This document shows positions 12,052-23,366 of a stretch of 64,000 nucleotides of DNA, piece after piece. The notes under the pieces were generated by a model that made no database searches, was not told the DNA's origin, and worked only from the letters and a program-made list of their open reading frames with translations. How positions within the stretch are numbered: position 1 is the stretch's first letter; each line of letters begins with the position of its first letter. Source of the DNA: Calamus simplicifolius (Eukaryota > Streptophyta > Magnoliopsida > Arecales > Arecaceae); the NCBI GenBank assembly GCA_900491605.1, contig UESW01003904.1, positions 1,611,654 through 1,675,653 on the forward strand. The letters are read 5' to 3'. The position numbers and the translations under genes were made by a program.

Positions 12052-12680
12052 AATGCCATGAAGGACAAGATGGAATCTATGGCATCTAATCGAGTCTGGG
12101 ATCTTGTTGAGTTGCCTGATAGTGTAAAAGTCATTGGATGTAAATGGGTGTTTAAATAAAGAAAGACTCATAAGGCAACATTGAGAGATATAAAGCAAGA
12201 CTCGTTGCCAAAGGGTTCACTTAGAGGGAAGGAATCGATTACATGAAGACATTTTCTCCTATATCCAAGAAAGAATCTCTCCGAATAATTATGGCATTGG
12301 TAGCTCATTTTGATTTTGAGTTACATCAAATGGATGTGAAAACTGCATTCCTTAATGGAGATCTAGAGGAAGAGGTTTACATGAAACAACCTGAAGGATT
12401 TTCCTCTGTGATAGTGAGCATTTGGTTTGCAAGCTTAAGAAATTCATATATGGATTGAAACAAGCCTCACGTCAGTGGTATTTAAAATTTCATGATGTGA
12501 TCTCTTCCTTTGGTTTTGAAGAGAACATCATGGATCAATGTATATATCAAAAGGTTAGTGGGAGCAAAATTTGTTTCTTGGTCCTATATGTGGATGACAT
12601 TCTACTTGCAACCAATGATAAAGGGTTGCTACATAAGGTGAAACAATTTCTCTCCAAAATTTTAATATGAAAGATATGAG
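12052..12680 (+). pseudogene. Copia 2 reverse transcriptase
   Basis: Shows VWDLVELPD, KTFSPISKKESLRIIMALV, QMDVKTAFLNGDLEEEVYM, FIYGLKQASRQWYLKFH and the intact active-site segment LVLYVDDILLATND around 12585-12618. These are the standard blocks of a copia reverse transcriptase, which copies the RNA genome into DNA. A stop in FK*RKTHK near 12157 and frameshifts near 12415 and 12660 break the frame. Confidence 0.87.
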
Positions 12681-12771
12681 TGAGGCATCTTATGTCATTG
12701 GCATTAAGATCCATAGAGAAAGATCTCGAGGCATTTTATGATTTTCTCAAGAAACTTATATCACTAAAGTC

Positions 12772-13590
12772 TTGGAGAAATTTCAGATGAAAAATTCACC
12801 AAGTGTTGCACCTATAGTGAAGGGTGACAAGTTCGCTTTGAACCAGTGCCCTAAAAATGAACTTGAATGGGAACAGATGCACAACATTCCATATGCTTCA
12901 GTTGTTGGAAGCCTAATGTATGCTCATGTTTGCACAAGACCCGACATTGCATTTGCAGTAGGAATGTTGGGAAGATATCAGAGTAATCCAGGTTTAGACC
13001 ACTTGAGAGCTGCTAAAAAGGTCATGAGGTATCTTCAAGGGACCAAGGACTACATGCTCATGTATAGACGAATCGATCATTTGGAGATAGAGGGTTACTC
13101 AGATTCGGACTTTGCTGGTTGTGTTGATTCTTGGAAATCAACATCAGAATTTATATTTATGTTAGCTGGTGGAGTTTATATTTATGTTAGCTGGTTGAGC
13201 TATATCATGGAGGAGTGCAAAGCAGACTTTGAGTGCTATATTTACTATGGAAGTGGAGTTCGTTGCTTGTTTCGAGGCTACATCGCAAGGTGTATGATTG
13301 AAGAGTTTCATCTCATGGCATAGAATTGTTGATTCTATTGCTAGGCCAATTAAATTGTATAGTGACAATTCAGCTGCTGTATTTTTGGCTAAAAACCACA
13401 AGAGTGGTAGTCGAAGTAAACATAGACATTAAGTATTTAGCCATAAGAGAACGTATTAAAGAAAACAAAGTGGTCATATAACACGTTAGCACTGAATTGA
13501 TGATAGCTGATCCTTTGGCTAAAGGCATGCCAATTAAGAATTTTAAGGATCATATGGTACGAATGGGAGTTGGTTCCATGATATAATTTA
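12772..13590 (+). pseudogene. Copia 2 RNase H
   Basis: Contains YASVVGSLMYAHVCTRPDIA, RAAKKVMRYLQGTKDYML and GYSDSDFAGCVDSWKST, the copia RNase H landmarks, with the first catalytic Asp in the SDSDFAG region. A local duplication of a FIFMLAGGVYIYV-coding piece near 13150-13195 and a frameshift follow. The tail DNSAAVFLAKNHKSGSRSK is encoded around 13366-13422, then a two-base deletion relative to copia 1 shifts the frame. Confidence 0.87.
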
Positions 13591-13880
13591 GTTGCATGGA
13601 TAACTATTTGTACAAAGAAACTCTTATTTCAGCTATTTGTTTATTTCTCATTCAGGTGTACACATTATTTGACTTGCGAGAAATAAAAAAATTTTCTTTT
13701 GGACTCTGAATAAACATAGAGTTTATTCATTATATTATGTTGTTACATTTAGAATAGTGGTAAAGAAATTGAATGCATTGTAATACATGGAAGATAATAC
13801 TCAATTATAAAGGACCTATCTCTATGATTCATGTATTTGGTTTATGGATTAAAATAAAATATATGGACCAAGTGGAAGAA

Positions 13881-14350
13881 TAGTATCCGTTGGTGGATGG
13901 TCCTATTTTATTTTATTATTTATTTGGTAACCACTTGCGATATATCTCAATCTTTTGGAGATAATTCTCAATAATATCCATCACTAATTAATTAAGTGAT
14001 AACCATATATCTCTTTTAAAATTTAAAATGCCTACTTTGATGGGAGTAGGTGGTGGAAGGGAGTTAAGAAGATCTTTATAAATAGAGATCCTTCTAAGGT
14101 TTTTATATGATAACACATCATACGAGAAAAAACCATAAAGAAGCCAGAGAGATTTGGTCCTGATCAAGAGCAAATACTGAGGGCATACACCATCGTTGTG
14201 CGATTGCTCGTTGATTGGAAGTACTCAACTCAATCAAATCCTGATTCAATCCTCAAGAGGTAGATCATAAACAATGGCTGGAGGTAATATATTGATCATG
14301 TCTATTATTTCTATACAATTTTTGTATAGATCATTAATAGATTTCTAACA
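13881..14350 (+). repeat. 3' LTR of copia 2
   Basis: Follows the purine tract AGTGGAAGAA (13871-13880). It starts TAGTATCC (the family start TGTA has lost a base) and ends TTTCTAACA right before the GAAGG target duplication. About 470 bp long, shorter and simpler than the 5' LTR of the same element. Confidence 0.88.
14077..14084 (+). promoter_or_regulatory. TATA box in copia 2 3' LTR
   Basis: TATAAATA about 196 bases into the LTR, followed by AGAGATCC. The same block is present as TTTAAATA in copia 1 near 703. It marks the likely U3/R promoter of the family. Confidence 0.6.
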
Positions 14351-16045
14351 GAAGGTCCCGAGCCACAATCTCTTGCTGAATTGGGTCACAGATTTTTGCT
14401 GCCAGTAGCCCTACGACTGTCTCCACACGCCATAAAACTTTTTTTGATCAGTGGCCTTCGCATCTCACTGGCCGCTTTGAATATATTTATAAATATAATT
14501 TTTTAACACTATTATTTATAAATATAATTTTTTAAATCAAATATATCATAATATAAAAATTTTAATAAATTTAATTTAGAAGTATTTTAAGAATTTAATG
14601 TTATAACTGGTAATTGTTTTTATACCAAATACAGTAATCAATATTACTGTATCATTACATGTGTATACCAAACATAATAATCAATATTACTAATAATCTA
14701 TTAAGTAATAATTTATCTTATAGATAATCCATATTATTATTCAGGATTGTTGATGATGCATCAAATGCAACCTAAACACCCATCTAACGAGCGGTATCAC
14801 CTTCGACTTGCCCTTTAAGTTGAGGCCAGGAGCTTCCATGGAGTGCTTTCTAATAAGAAACGGTTGGAGTGCTTTCTAATAACAGACACTTTGGAGAGAT
14901 AACCGCTTCTTGGAAAGCTTTCAATCTACGCATGCTTCTAAAACAGGCCTTCAAAATTCCTCTTTAATTGAGTGCATGACATTAAAAATAGAGAAAAATT
15001 ATTTTCATCCCTGCATTTCAAAAAAAAAAAAATAATAATTAGACTACAATGGAGCTAGGATGGAACTAAATCAAATATGAATCAAATCTCAGTGCACCTA
15101 TATTCAGGTATAGATGAAAATATGAATATTAGATAGGTAACAAAACTCCTATTTATAGTTGTTTTAAATAGGTAGAAATACAAATAAGATATCAAAAATA
15201 TGGATATAAATATGATCTAATTCTAATAGTCAAAGTTTATAATAATCAAATCAATGACATCAAATCAAAACCAATACATACATATACATACATACATACA
15301 TACATACATATTCTAATAGTCAAAGTTTATAATCATCAAATCAATGACATCAAATCAAACCAATACACACACACACACATATATAAGATAGAAAATCATG
15401 TACAAGAATTAGGCATAAAATCATGCTCCTTAATCATTAGAATTATACCATCCAAATTTTATAGGATTGGATTTAATTGAATCTGTATTATTAGGGCAGA
15501 TTAGCTAGGACTTAAATAAAGTTTTTGTATCCTACTATTATCTCTCTATGAATGGTTTATCAAGGCTCAAATGTTGTAACACTTATGTAAGCATTTTTTA
15601 CTTAATTTCAAATGCATGTGCTTCCTATTTTATAAAGAAAAATGCATCAAAAAGTTTTCCTCCTCAACCTCCCCACTTGAGCTACCACAATAATCCAATT
15701 GGAACCTAACTCTCTTCCTCTTTGCCAACAAAATCGCCTCCTCTTCCCTAATAATCTTATCCCCTTCATCTTCTCTGCCACTAAAACCCTTCTCTCTCTT
15801 CCTCTCTTATTCTCTACCATCCTTGCTACTCTCCTCCTGTCTCTGCAACCTCTTTTATGACTCTTGTCTTTTACCATCTCTACAACCCTTCCTATTTTGT
15901 CACAGTTTGGTCTCTATTTAAAAGTGTCTAAAACTAAAAAGGTTGGTATGGTTTGGGTTTGGATTTTTTAAAAACTAATATAAACCAAATTGAACCATGT
16001 GTTTATATTATATGGACTTTCATTTATATTATAGTTAAAATTAAA

Positions 16046-16110
<65 letters not shown>

Positions 16111-17716
16111 GGTTGTATGAGAGCTATATTCTTTCTAGCTTGCATAACTAAGCAGCCATTTGACTATATAAAGTTATTATGAAATGCCAATGTCATGGTG
16201 ATCTAAGTAGATACAACAAATTAATAAATCAAACCAAAGCTAAACAAAATTTCTTGGTTTAGTTTTATTCGGTGTACTAGAATATTCAGTTTATTTTCAG
16301 TTTTGATTTTAAAAAACTAATTCAAAATGATTTGATTCCCAAAATATCTCGATCCGATCCGATTGACCTATGCACACCCTTAAGTTATTCATTGTCAAAT
16401 GGAATTGACAGTGCATGAGTACTAACTAATGATAATACAACCTTATTATTTTAAGCAAATCTAATAGTGAGCAAGCCACCATGATAGTCCAAATGATGAC
16501 AAGCAAGCCTCTACAACCCTATAGCAACAACACCCCTACCAAAAAAAAGCGTAAAAAAATCAGATCATTTTTTATGACAACATAACTATATTGGATTCCT
16601 TTAGAGAACGATTACATTAATATTAGTTCAAATTTTGTAATAGAAACATCATTAAGATGATATGTAAATCTGATTATTTTAAAACTTAGTTAATTGTGTT
16701 TTACTTAAAATTCTAAGAAACCCCATGAGTCTCTCCTTCAATATGAAGGATTAGAACATGACAAATAGAACCTTGATGTACTTTATTTTCATCACTGAAG
16801 TTGATAATGTTCTTCATTGGTTTGTCCTCTCTCAATTCATTACATTTAACAAGATGGTGGTCTAGATCTATGGTGAGATGTTGTAGTTTGGAAAAAACAT
16901 ATTAACGAATTGTTAAGTTCTTCAACTGAAGTTTTATAAAGGTTAGAGGTGGGATGCTAAAGGTTAACATGAATAGGAGGTGCGAGGTCTTCTAGTTACT
17001 CATTTGGTACAAAATTCTCTTTTAGTTCTAGATAGTTATTTTTTAGTTTAGTTTTAAATTCTAGTTTTCTTCATTTAGTTCTAGTTTTAATTGCTCCTTT
17101 TCTCATTCTATTTTTTTAAATTCAATATTTTAGCTTCTAGTTCGATTCCATTGTTTTTTTAATTCTATCTTTATTGTACTATTCTGATTTTATGCAAGAC
17201 AAGAGTCTCCTCGCTTGCATTATATAGACATATACATATGTACACATATAATGCACATTACACATATAATGAACTACTTAATGTATAAATCTTGTAAAAA
17301 TTTAGGATTAATATTTTTTGTTTTTATAAATTATTATTGCTTAGACCATTGTTTCTTATATTGAGAGAATATGAATGACTCAGTTTGGATTATAGGGTTG
17401 AGATGGCTTGGACTAAGTTGTATTGTTTACTTTAATCTTACACTCTTTGATTTAGTTCATGTTTAATTCCCAAATATTATTTCAAATAAACTTCTCAATG
17501 CGGTTGTTGAAAACAACACAAATATTATTGATATGCATAACTATAAACCTATCTCTCCCTTAAAAAGTAAGTGCAACATCAATATTTTACTTTAATTGTT
17601 CGATCAACAAGTATTTATGTAGGAGAAAAATTTTACATGAACGTCCAAAGGAAAGATTAATACGAACACAAGAATATATGCAATCATACCATGCTATTCT
17701 TTTAGGAATGCTACCA
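14351..17716. other. Gene-free AT-rich interval with microsatellites
   Basis: No supported gene. A roughly 55-bp segment starting CTAATAGTCAAAGTTTATAA occurs twice, about 88 bp apart (near 15224 and 15312). A (CATA)n run is at about 15275-15311, (CA)n near 15365, and a long (TG)n(TA)n run at 16046-16106. Sequence near 14600-14775 (ACCAAATACAGTAATC, ending TGCAACCTAAACACC) looks like small DNA-transposon debris. Confidence 0.6.
16046..16106. repeat. (TG)n(TA)n microsatellite
   Basis: A short TG run passes into about 25 TA units. This is a length-variable simple repeat with no coding meaning. Confidence 0.95.
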
Positions 17717-18902
17717 TTATTGGAGATCCATTAGCAAATGATTCTCCATGCTATACTGTTCAGATGAACCACTATTGTGTGGATTCGAATTATCGCCTAG
17801 TGAGAACTTCTCTTCATAGCTCTTTGGATTGCTTAGTGAGAGCTCCCTTTCATGGCTCTTTGGAGCAAACTGTAACTTCATGAGCCTTCTTAATGCGTCG
17901 AGCTCCACAGCCACTTCTGTCATTGTTGGTCTTTCTTCTGATTTTAGGCTCAAGCATCTCTTCGCGAGTTGGGCGACTACAAAGAGATGCCTTTCTCCAG
18001 CTTCCTCTGCTATTTGACCATCCACTGCTTCCAATAGGTGATTCTCTTCTAACATAACAAAGTATGAGGCTAAATTTCTTCCTTCTGATCTACAGAAAGA
18101 TACTGCCTTTTCTCTAGTCAATAGCTCCACAAGAACTACACCAAAGCTATAAACATCGCTTTTCTCTGTTAATTGACTTGTATGAAAGTATTCAGGATCC
18201 AAGTATCCTAGCGTCCCTTGCACGAGAGTTGTTATATGAGTCTGATCATATGGGATCAACCTTGAAGCTCCAAAATCTGCAATTTTGGCTATATAATTTT
18301 CATTTAGGAGTATATTTGCTGACTTGATATCCCTGTGAATGATCGGCACGGAGGCAGCAGAATGTAAATAGGCTAGTGCTCCTGCGGTCTCCATAGCAAT
18401 TCTCAAACGATTCTCCCATGAGATCGAAGAGGCATTATTGTCATGTATGTAATGGAAAAGAGTTCCATTGGATATAAATTCATAAACTAGCAATGGAACT
18501 TGGGTTTCTAAACAACAACCCAACAGCTTGACAACATTCTTGTGATTGATTTGAGAAAGGATGACTACCTCATTTATGAATTGCTCGATTTGTGTCTCAT
18601 CTACTAGTTTGGACTTCTTGATGGCTACAACTCTTCCATCTGTTAACAGGCCTTTATAAACAGTACCATATCCTCCTTTCCCGAGCACTCGATTCTCATT
18701 AAAATTGTCAGTAGCCTTTTCAAGTTCTTCTGTGCTAAATATCCTTGCAGTCCTTTGGTGCGAAGCGATACTTTGATGCCACAACAAGCCCCCATTTGCT
18801 GAAAGTATCTTTGTCTAATTTTTTTGATTCTTCTTTTTTTCAGTCCCCAGTACGCCCAGAGGCTTATTATGAGAAGCATAACCAAAGAAATCAGCCCCAC
18901 AC
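17717..18902 (-). CDS. WAK exon 3: membrane helix and kinase domain
   Basis: The exon opens [19 protein letters not shown] (membrane helix), then [15 protein letters not shown], after which a missing A in a short A-run (near 18797) shifts frame. The 356-codon kinase frame that follows (from 18787) has the P-loop GKGGYG (residues 36-41), VAIKK with catalytic Lys57, [11 protein letters not shown] at 151-161, DFGAS at 171-175, [10 protein letters not shown] at 191-200 and [15 protein letters not shown]. All catalytic residues are present. HRD with Arg marks an RD-type kinase. The C-terminal tail has two [24 protein letters not shown] segments and stops at 17717. Confidence 0.93.
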
Positions 18903-21900
18903 CTACATGAACACCTCAAAACTTTGGTTATTAGAAATAAATGGTAGTTCGTTGAAGAATGTTTAATACAATTAACAGTACTCTAATTGATAAGAGCGTA
19001 GACAATAATCATACTGCAAACACTTTTAACTAGCTAGCTCTAGTTAATCACATTCAACACATATTTGTAGAACTAATAAGAGTTAGCTATGTGAATTCTA
19101 TTCTGTCCATTGTATCCCCACGCAACATCGCATGAATTTAGCCACAAGAATACTAACAAATTAATAATTAAAACAAGGTATGAATTCCAACTTGCCTCAA
19201 TATAATAATATAATATAATATATAAATAAGAAGGATGACGGTATGAATTTGAACTGTCTTAGTAAATTATGAGAGTCTGAAAGAGATTACCCAAAGCAAT
19301 ATCCAGTGGTGCGAACCTACTGCAGCCAGAACCCGTTTTCCAACCATCACCCCTCGTCCCTGGTGGACAAACGCATTTATAACTCCCCATTGTGTTGATG
19401 CATCGCCGTGCGCAAAGGTTGGTCTCTGGATGTTCGCACTCGTCGATGTCTGTCATGCAATTAAACGAATATAAGGAACACAACTAGTCAAGACATTTAT
19501 AATAACAAGGATTTGATTTCCCAGAAACTTATAACAGCAACACTTGATTATATAAATTGGGAATGAGCTCAGTAGATGGAAGTGGGTGCGTTTTCTTCAT
19601 TTCTTATAGGTTTGGTGATGAGTTTATAGAATCTAAAATGGAATGAAAACTTTTGTGGGGGTGAATTAGTGCTGTTAGTGAAACGTTATAGGACAGTAAT
19701 CTAGTAACATGGTTGAAATCCGTCTATACCCAGATGACTGGATGAAAACCGATCGAGAAAATTTTCTAAAGACAAATTTCGTATGATCATACCAAGACAA
19801 TGACCCAATGCCAACAGTTTGGATCGTTAAACATTCGAAAGGAGAATATATATATATAAGCCATTCATCTTTTTAACCTAGAAAGTAGCTATCTTTGGAA
19901 ATTGAAAGAAGTAATCATAATTTCAAAATATAAATTACTGTTCAGCTTCTGTTGGTCGAGTGATCATCGTTTACTCCTGCATCTTGATTGAATTTTATTC
20001 CATAGTTTAAGCCAATTTTCCTGGAAGCAATTTAATTTGTCAATGAGCTTTTAGGCTTGAGGCAAATTATGATTTAATTCAGTATTGCGGTTATAAATTA
20101 TTACCATCCTCTGAAACCATTATGGACCATTATTATAAGTCCATCATAGTGGAGTGTTATAAAGCCAATGATTTATAACACTGCTTTAATAATGAGCTGA
20201 AAGGACAGAAATTTTTTAAAATAATTTTATGCACTGCATGCAATGATTGATTCTTACGTTCGTGCGCATAAGTGATCGCGCATGTGGGGCAAAAAAATAA
20301 AAATATTCTCATTGCATATGCATGTGAATCAATCATCGCACATGGCGCATACATCCTACATTATGTGCAATGCATAAATATATATATATATATCTAAAGT
20401 AAAGCTTAGAACTTCAAATTTTATGCTTAACACGAATGTTTTGACAATCGAGTCGACAACAAATGAGCTTAATTTTGGGTTATGGATCAATCGGTTCAAC
20501 CGAATAAATCAGTTTGATCAAATCAAATTATATTATAATTAATTTTTAATTTAATAATATAAAAATAAAATATAAATATTAATTTAAATTAAAAATTAAA
20601 AATCCAAAAACTAGATTGGACCTATTTGTAATTCGATCAATTTAATAATTTTTTTTAATTTTTATTAAATCATATAAAAATTAATTTTAATAATAAAATT
20701 AAACTAAGTTAAATATTGATTTTCGATTGAAACGGTTCGATTGGCCGGTCCCGTTCGACTGTCAAAACCATGCCTAACAGTTATACACAGTTAGTTATCT
20801 CTGGTTCGCTTTGAGTAAGAGTATTTTTGAATCACTGTTGGTCAAACAGCTAAGGTTGTAACTAGTCTAAACAGTTTCTTGGTTGCCAGTGAACAATTGC
20901 TCAGCAGTCAGTTAAAAAAAAAAAAAAAAGCAATAGACATTTTTTAAAAAAAATCTACAACCAGCTTACGTGCGATGGTGGTAAGTCACGGTAATTGTAA
21001 TGATGATAGTTTTTTAAACCACTGCCTTTTCACTTCCCACGTCACTATCCCTTGACTCGGCTTCATTGGCCACTTGAAGATGATTTTAAATCCAAATAAA
21101 ATCACTGCTTGATCTAACGATTTTACCTGAAATCATCATTTAAAGTGACGATTTCAGTACTCCAAATGATGATTTCAGTTCAGTTAAAATCGCCTCTTAA
21201 GTGATTTTTTTATCGAAATTACACTCAAATGATGATTTTATCAGTGAAATACCGAACGCGATCCCTTCAAATGCTCGAAGCCTTCCAGCGATCCTAATCC
21301 TCTATTATCTTGTTATATTTATTATCTATAATCCAAACGAAGATCCGTATCGTTTAAGTCCCGTAAAAATATAAGTTGTGAGAAAATCATTTGAAATGAT
21401 GATTTCGGATAGAAATCGTTACTTGAAGTAACGATTTTTATCCCTCCAATTAGTAATTTCGTTGCCGGAGCAAAGCCAAAAATTGTAACGTGAAAATAAA
21501 AAATATCATTTAAAATGACGTTTTTTATTTTAATATATTTTAATAAAATCTTTCGTTTTTACCGTTACCCCCCCCCCCCCCCCCCCCTTGTTTTAGAACG
21601 ATGCCCTGGCACCTGTTTGAAAACTACTCCAAGACTTACGCTTGGAAAGTAGTGATCCTGGACCCTGTTCCCAGTCAAAAAGAAAAAATAAAAAAAGACT
21701 TGCAAAGTCGTTAGCGAAGGCGGCTGCAAATTTCTATTCGTAGTCTTAAAACCTATGGTACCTGTGAGTCCGTGACTTTGGAAAGTCATTGTCCACCCGC
21801 CTTTGATGCATAAAACGCCTATCTCACGTCCACGAGTAATCACGTGTACAGTATCCGTGATGACACGGGCATGCGGATTGAACGCTGTCCCACAAAGACT

Positions 21901-23366
21901 TTTATATCGCTTTGTCTACGACAGTAGGATTTCAAACTTGGCGAGCTGGAGAAAATCTGGACTCAGTGGAAAATTTCCACCCATGCACTAGGACGAACGA
22001 GAGCTGCAGGCCTGCAGCAGTGAGGGCCTTGCAAGCTGTCGTCTCACCTAATCTAGAACAGTAACGCAACGTTTGCACCACCTCTAAGAATGGTTCATAG
22101 AGAAATAGCTAAAATATACCTTTGGATCTCAAACTTCACTCAAAACTTTTATCCTTTCGTCATATATATATGGGTTTAAAATTGACAGGGTACGTAACGA
22201 ACACCTAAATTGATTTGCTAAGTGATTCCCAACGATTTCGTCAATTTTAACTAATATTAATGCTAATAAAACATTAAGAAAACGTAATATTTTTAAAATA
22301 TAAAGGATTAAATTATAGTAGTTGAAAGTTGGAGCACAAAATGAATTTTGAGCGAAAGTTTCAGAAGCATGTCAAAATCCATGGGAGCAAGTCAAGTGGT
22401 TGGCGTTGGGAAAAAGAAAAAGAAAAGATCACGCTTTGCGCGGGTTTTGGCGGAGACGGGAACGCACCTTTGCATCCATCTGGAGCGTAGGGGTTCCCAG
22501 CGTAGCCTTGTCGCAGATGCAGCGGTACCCCCCCATGTCCGGCGGGTCTATGCAGTGGCTGTGTTCCTTGCACGCGTAGTCCGTTTCGTTCCTCCTCTTG
22601 GTCACCTCCTCGCACGTCTCGTTCCCGATCGCCCAGTCCAAAACCATGGGCCTAAACTCGTCATCGCGGGTTCCATTTAAATCGTCCGAGGAGAACGTGT
22701 ACCACTCCTTGTCTACGATGAAGGCCTTGCTGCACGGCAGCTCCGGCGTCTCGTTCCTGGACCCCGTGAGAGATCTTACGCTGGCGAAATTCAACCTGAA
22801 GCTCTTGAGCCCCGGGGGCACCAGCGCCTGGCAGCACCCCACGCCGGAGCACTCGCCTTCGATAACTGTGTCGCGGCTCACGCAAAAGGATACGCACCCG
22901 CTGCTTACGCTCGAGCTGCCCGTCCCGTGGATCAGGGCCATGGCGTCGCATCCGGTGGCCGTGAACTTGTTCATCGTGGCTGAGAACGTGTAGGGGGTGC
23001 CCGTGAGATTGAGGACGGCCTGGGCCCGAGGCTGCGTTGGAGGAGTTGCCGTGCACTGCCATGCAATTGCCCGGCCGACGATCCGCACGTAGCCGCCGTC
23101 CAGCGATATGTTCAGCAGCTGGTAGGGGTCGTCGCCGAGCTTCAGCACGGGCCGGCTTCCCTGCCTGAGGTCGCATTCGATCTCGAAACCGGGGAGGGGA
23201 GAAAGGCCGACGCTGCCGTTGCCCACCACCGCGAATGGGTATTGGATGGGGGTCCAGTTGTAGCACTGGGGAGCGTTCACTTCAGCACCGAGGGATCCAG
23301 CCTATTGGGTGATGAAGGTGGTGCCAGCCATAGAAGTTGCAGCATGAACACTGCCAGACGAATCAT
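17717..23366 (-). CDS. Wall-associated receptor kinase (WAK-like), three exons, apparent frameshifts
   Basis: Gene model on the minus strand: exon 1 23366-22478, exon 2 19449-19291, exon 3 18902-17717. The exons join in phase (C-K then D-I-D-E-C; A-L-G then V-G-L-I), with GT/AG borders. The protein has a signal-peptide-like start, a pectin-binding GUB_WAK region, EGF-like repeats, one membrane helix and a cytoplasmic Ser/Thr kinase, the standard WAK layout. WAKs sit in the plasma membrane and sense cell-wall pectin or damage. Three one-base losses break the frame: between 23280 and 23301, near 22508, and near 18797. They may be real (pseudogene) or sequencing errors, since the kinase frame itself is intact. 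A second, broken kinase copy lies at 26187-26361 plus 41300-41590, so this was part of a WAK cluster. Confidence 0.88.
19291..19449 (-). CDS. WAK exon 2: calcium-binding EGF-like repeat
   Basis: Encodes [16 protein letters not shown] followed by [25 protein letters not shown] and the six-cysteine spacing mark a calcium-binding EGF-like repeat, normal just before the WAK membrane helix. Borders: acceptor ending CATGACAG and donor GTAATC on the minus strand. Confidence 0.9.
20436..20771. mobile_element. MITE-like element in the WAK intron
   Basis: Left end ATGTTTTGACAATCGAG and right end reading, reversed, ATGGTTTTGACAGTCGAA form imperfect terminal inverted repeats around an AT-rich core. Inside the ends are GGTTCAACCG and GGTTCGATTGGCCGG-type motifs shared with the element at 41663-42489. 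No coding capacity. A target duplication was not clear. Confidence 0.5.
21080..21540. repeat. Cluster of ATGATGATTT / AAATCATCATTT motifs
   Basis: The motif TGATGATTT or its complement, with G/A variants such as GTGACGATTTC and AACGATTTTTATCC, recurs at least eight times in both orientations over about 450 bp. Several neighbouring pairs could fold into short hairpins. No reading frame is present. Confidence 0.5.
21568..21587. repeat. Poly-C run
   Basis: Twenty consecutive C in the WAK intron. Such a run is mutable and often misread, so the exact length is doubtful. Confidence 0.95.
22478..23366 (-). CDS. WAK exon 1: signal region, pectin-binding domain, first EGF
   Basis: ATG at 23366 starts [19 protein letters not shown], a hydrophobic signal-peptide-like stretch. 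That frame meets TGA at 23277-23279, while the mature frame ([17 protein letters not shown]) is open only from about 23301 on, so one base is lost or gained between. The domain reads [40 protein letters not shown] and [16 protein letters not shown], a GUB_WAK pectin-binding pattern. The EGF part [16 protein letters not shown] then shifts frame near 22508 to give [14 protein letters not shown] before the donor GTGCGT. The usual C-G pair ahead of YPFG is replaced by [10 protein letters not shown]. Markedly GC-richer than its surroundings. Confidence 0.85.

Larger units (their letters stand above)
7130..14350 (+). mobile_element. Ty1/copia retrotransposon (copia 2), full length but decayed
   Basis: Bounded by the 5-bp target duplication GAAGG (7125-7129 and 14351-14355). 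It contains a 5' LTR, a long leader, gag with a zinc knuckle, protease, integrase, reverse transcriptase and RNase H in copia order, a purine-rich tract and a 3' LTR. Stops and frameshifts interrupt the polyprotein at several points, so it is not autonomous now. The tail and LTR match copia 1. Confidence 0.93.
19450..22477 (-). other. WAK intron 1 (about 3 kb) with inserted repeats
   Basis: A long intron between the pectin-binding and second EGF exons. It contains a probable MITE (20436-20771), an inverted-repeat stretch with GCGCAT motifs (about 20220-20355), a cluster of TGATGATTT/AAATCATCA motifs (about 21080-21540) and a 20-base C run (21568-21587). I see no separate gene in it. Confidence 0.7.

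Noticed and set aside
15647..15877. Arg/Lys-rich minus-strand open frame
   Set aside because: It comes from a pyrimidine-rich, CTTCTCTC-like low-complexity tract and has no neighbours that support a gene.
22598..22993. Plus-strand open frame opposite WAK exon 1
   Set aside because: It is the complement of a GC-rich real exon on the minus strand; the minus frame has the cysteine pattern of a WAK.
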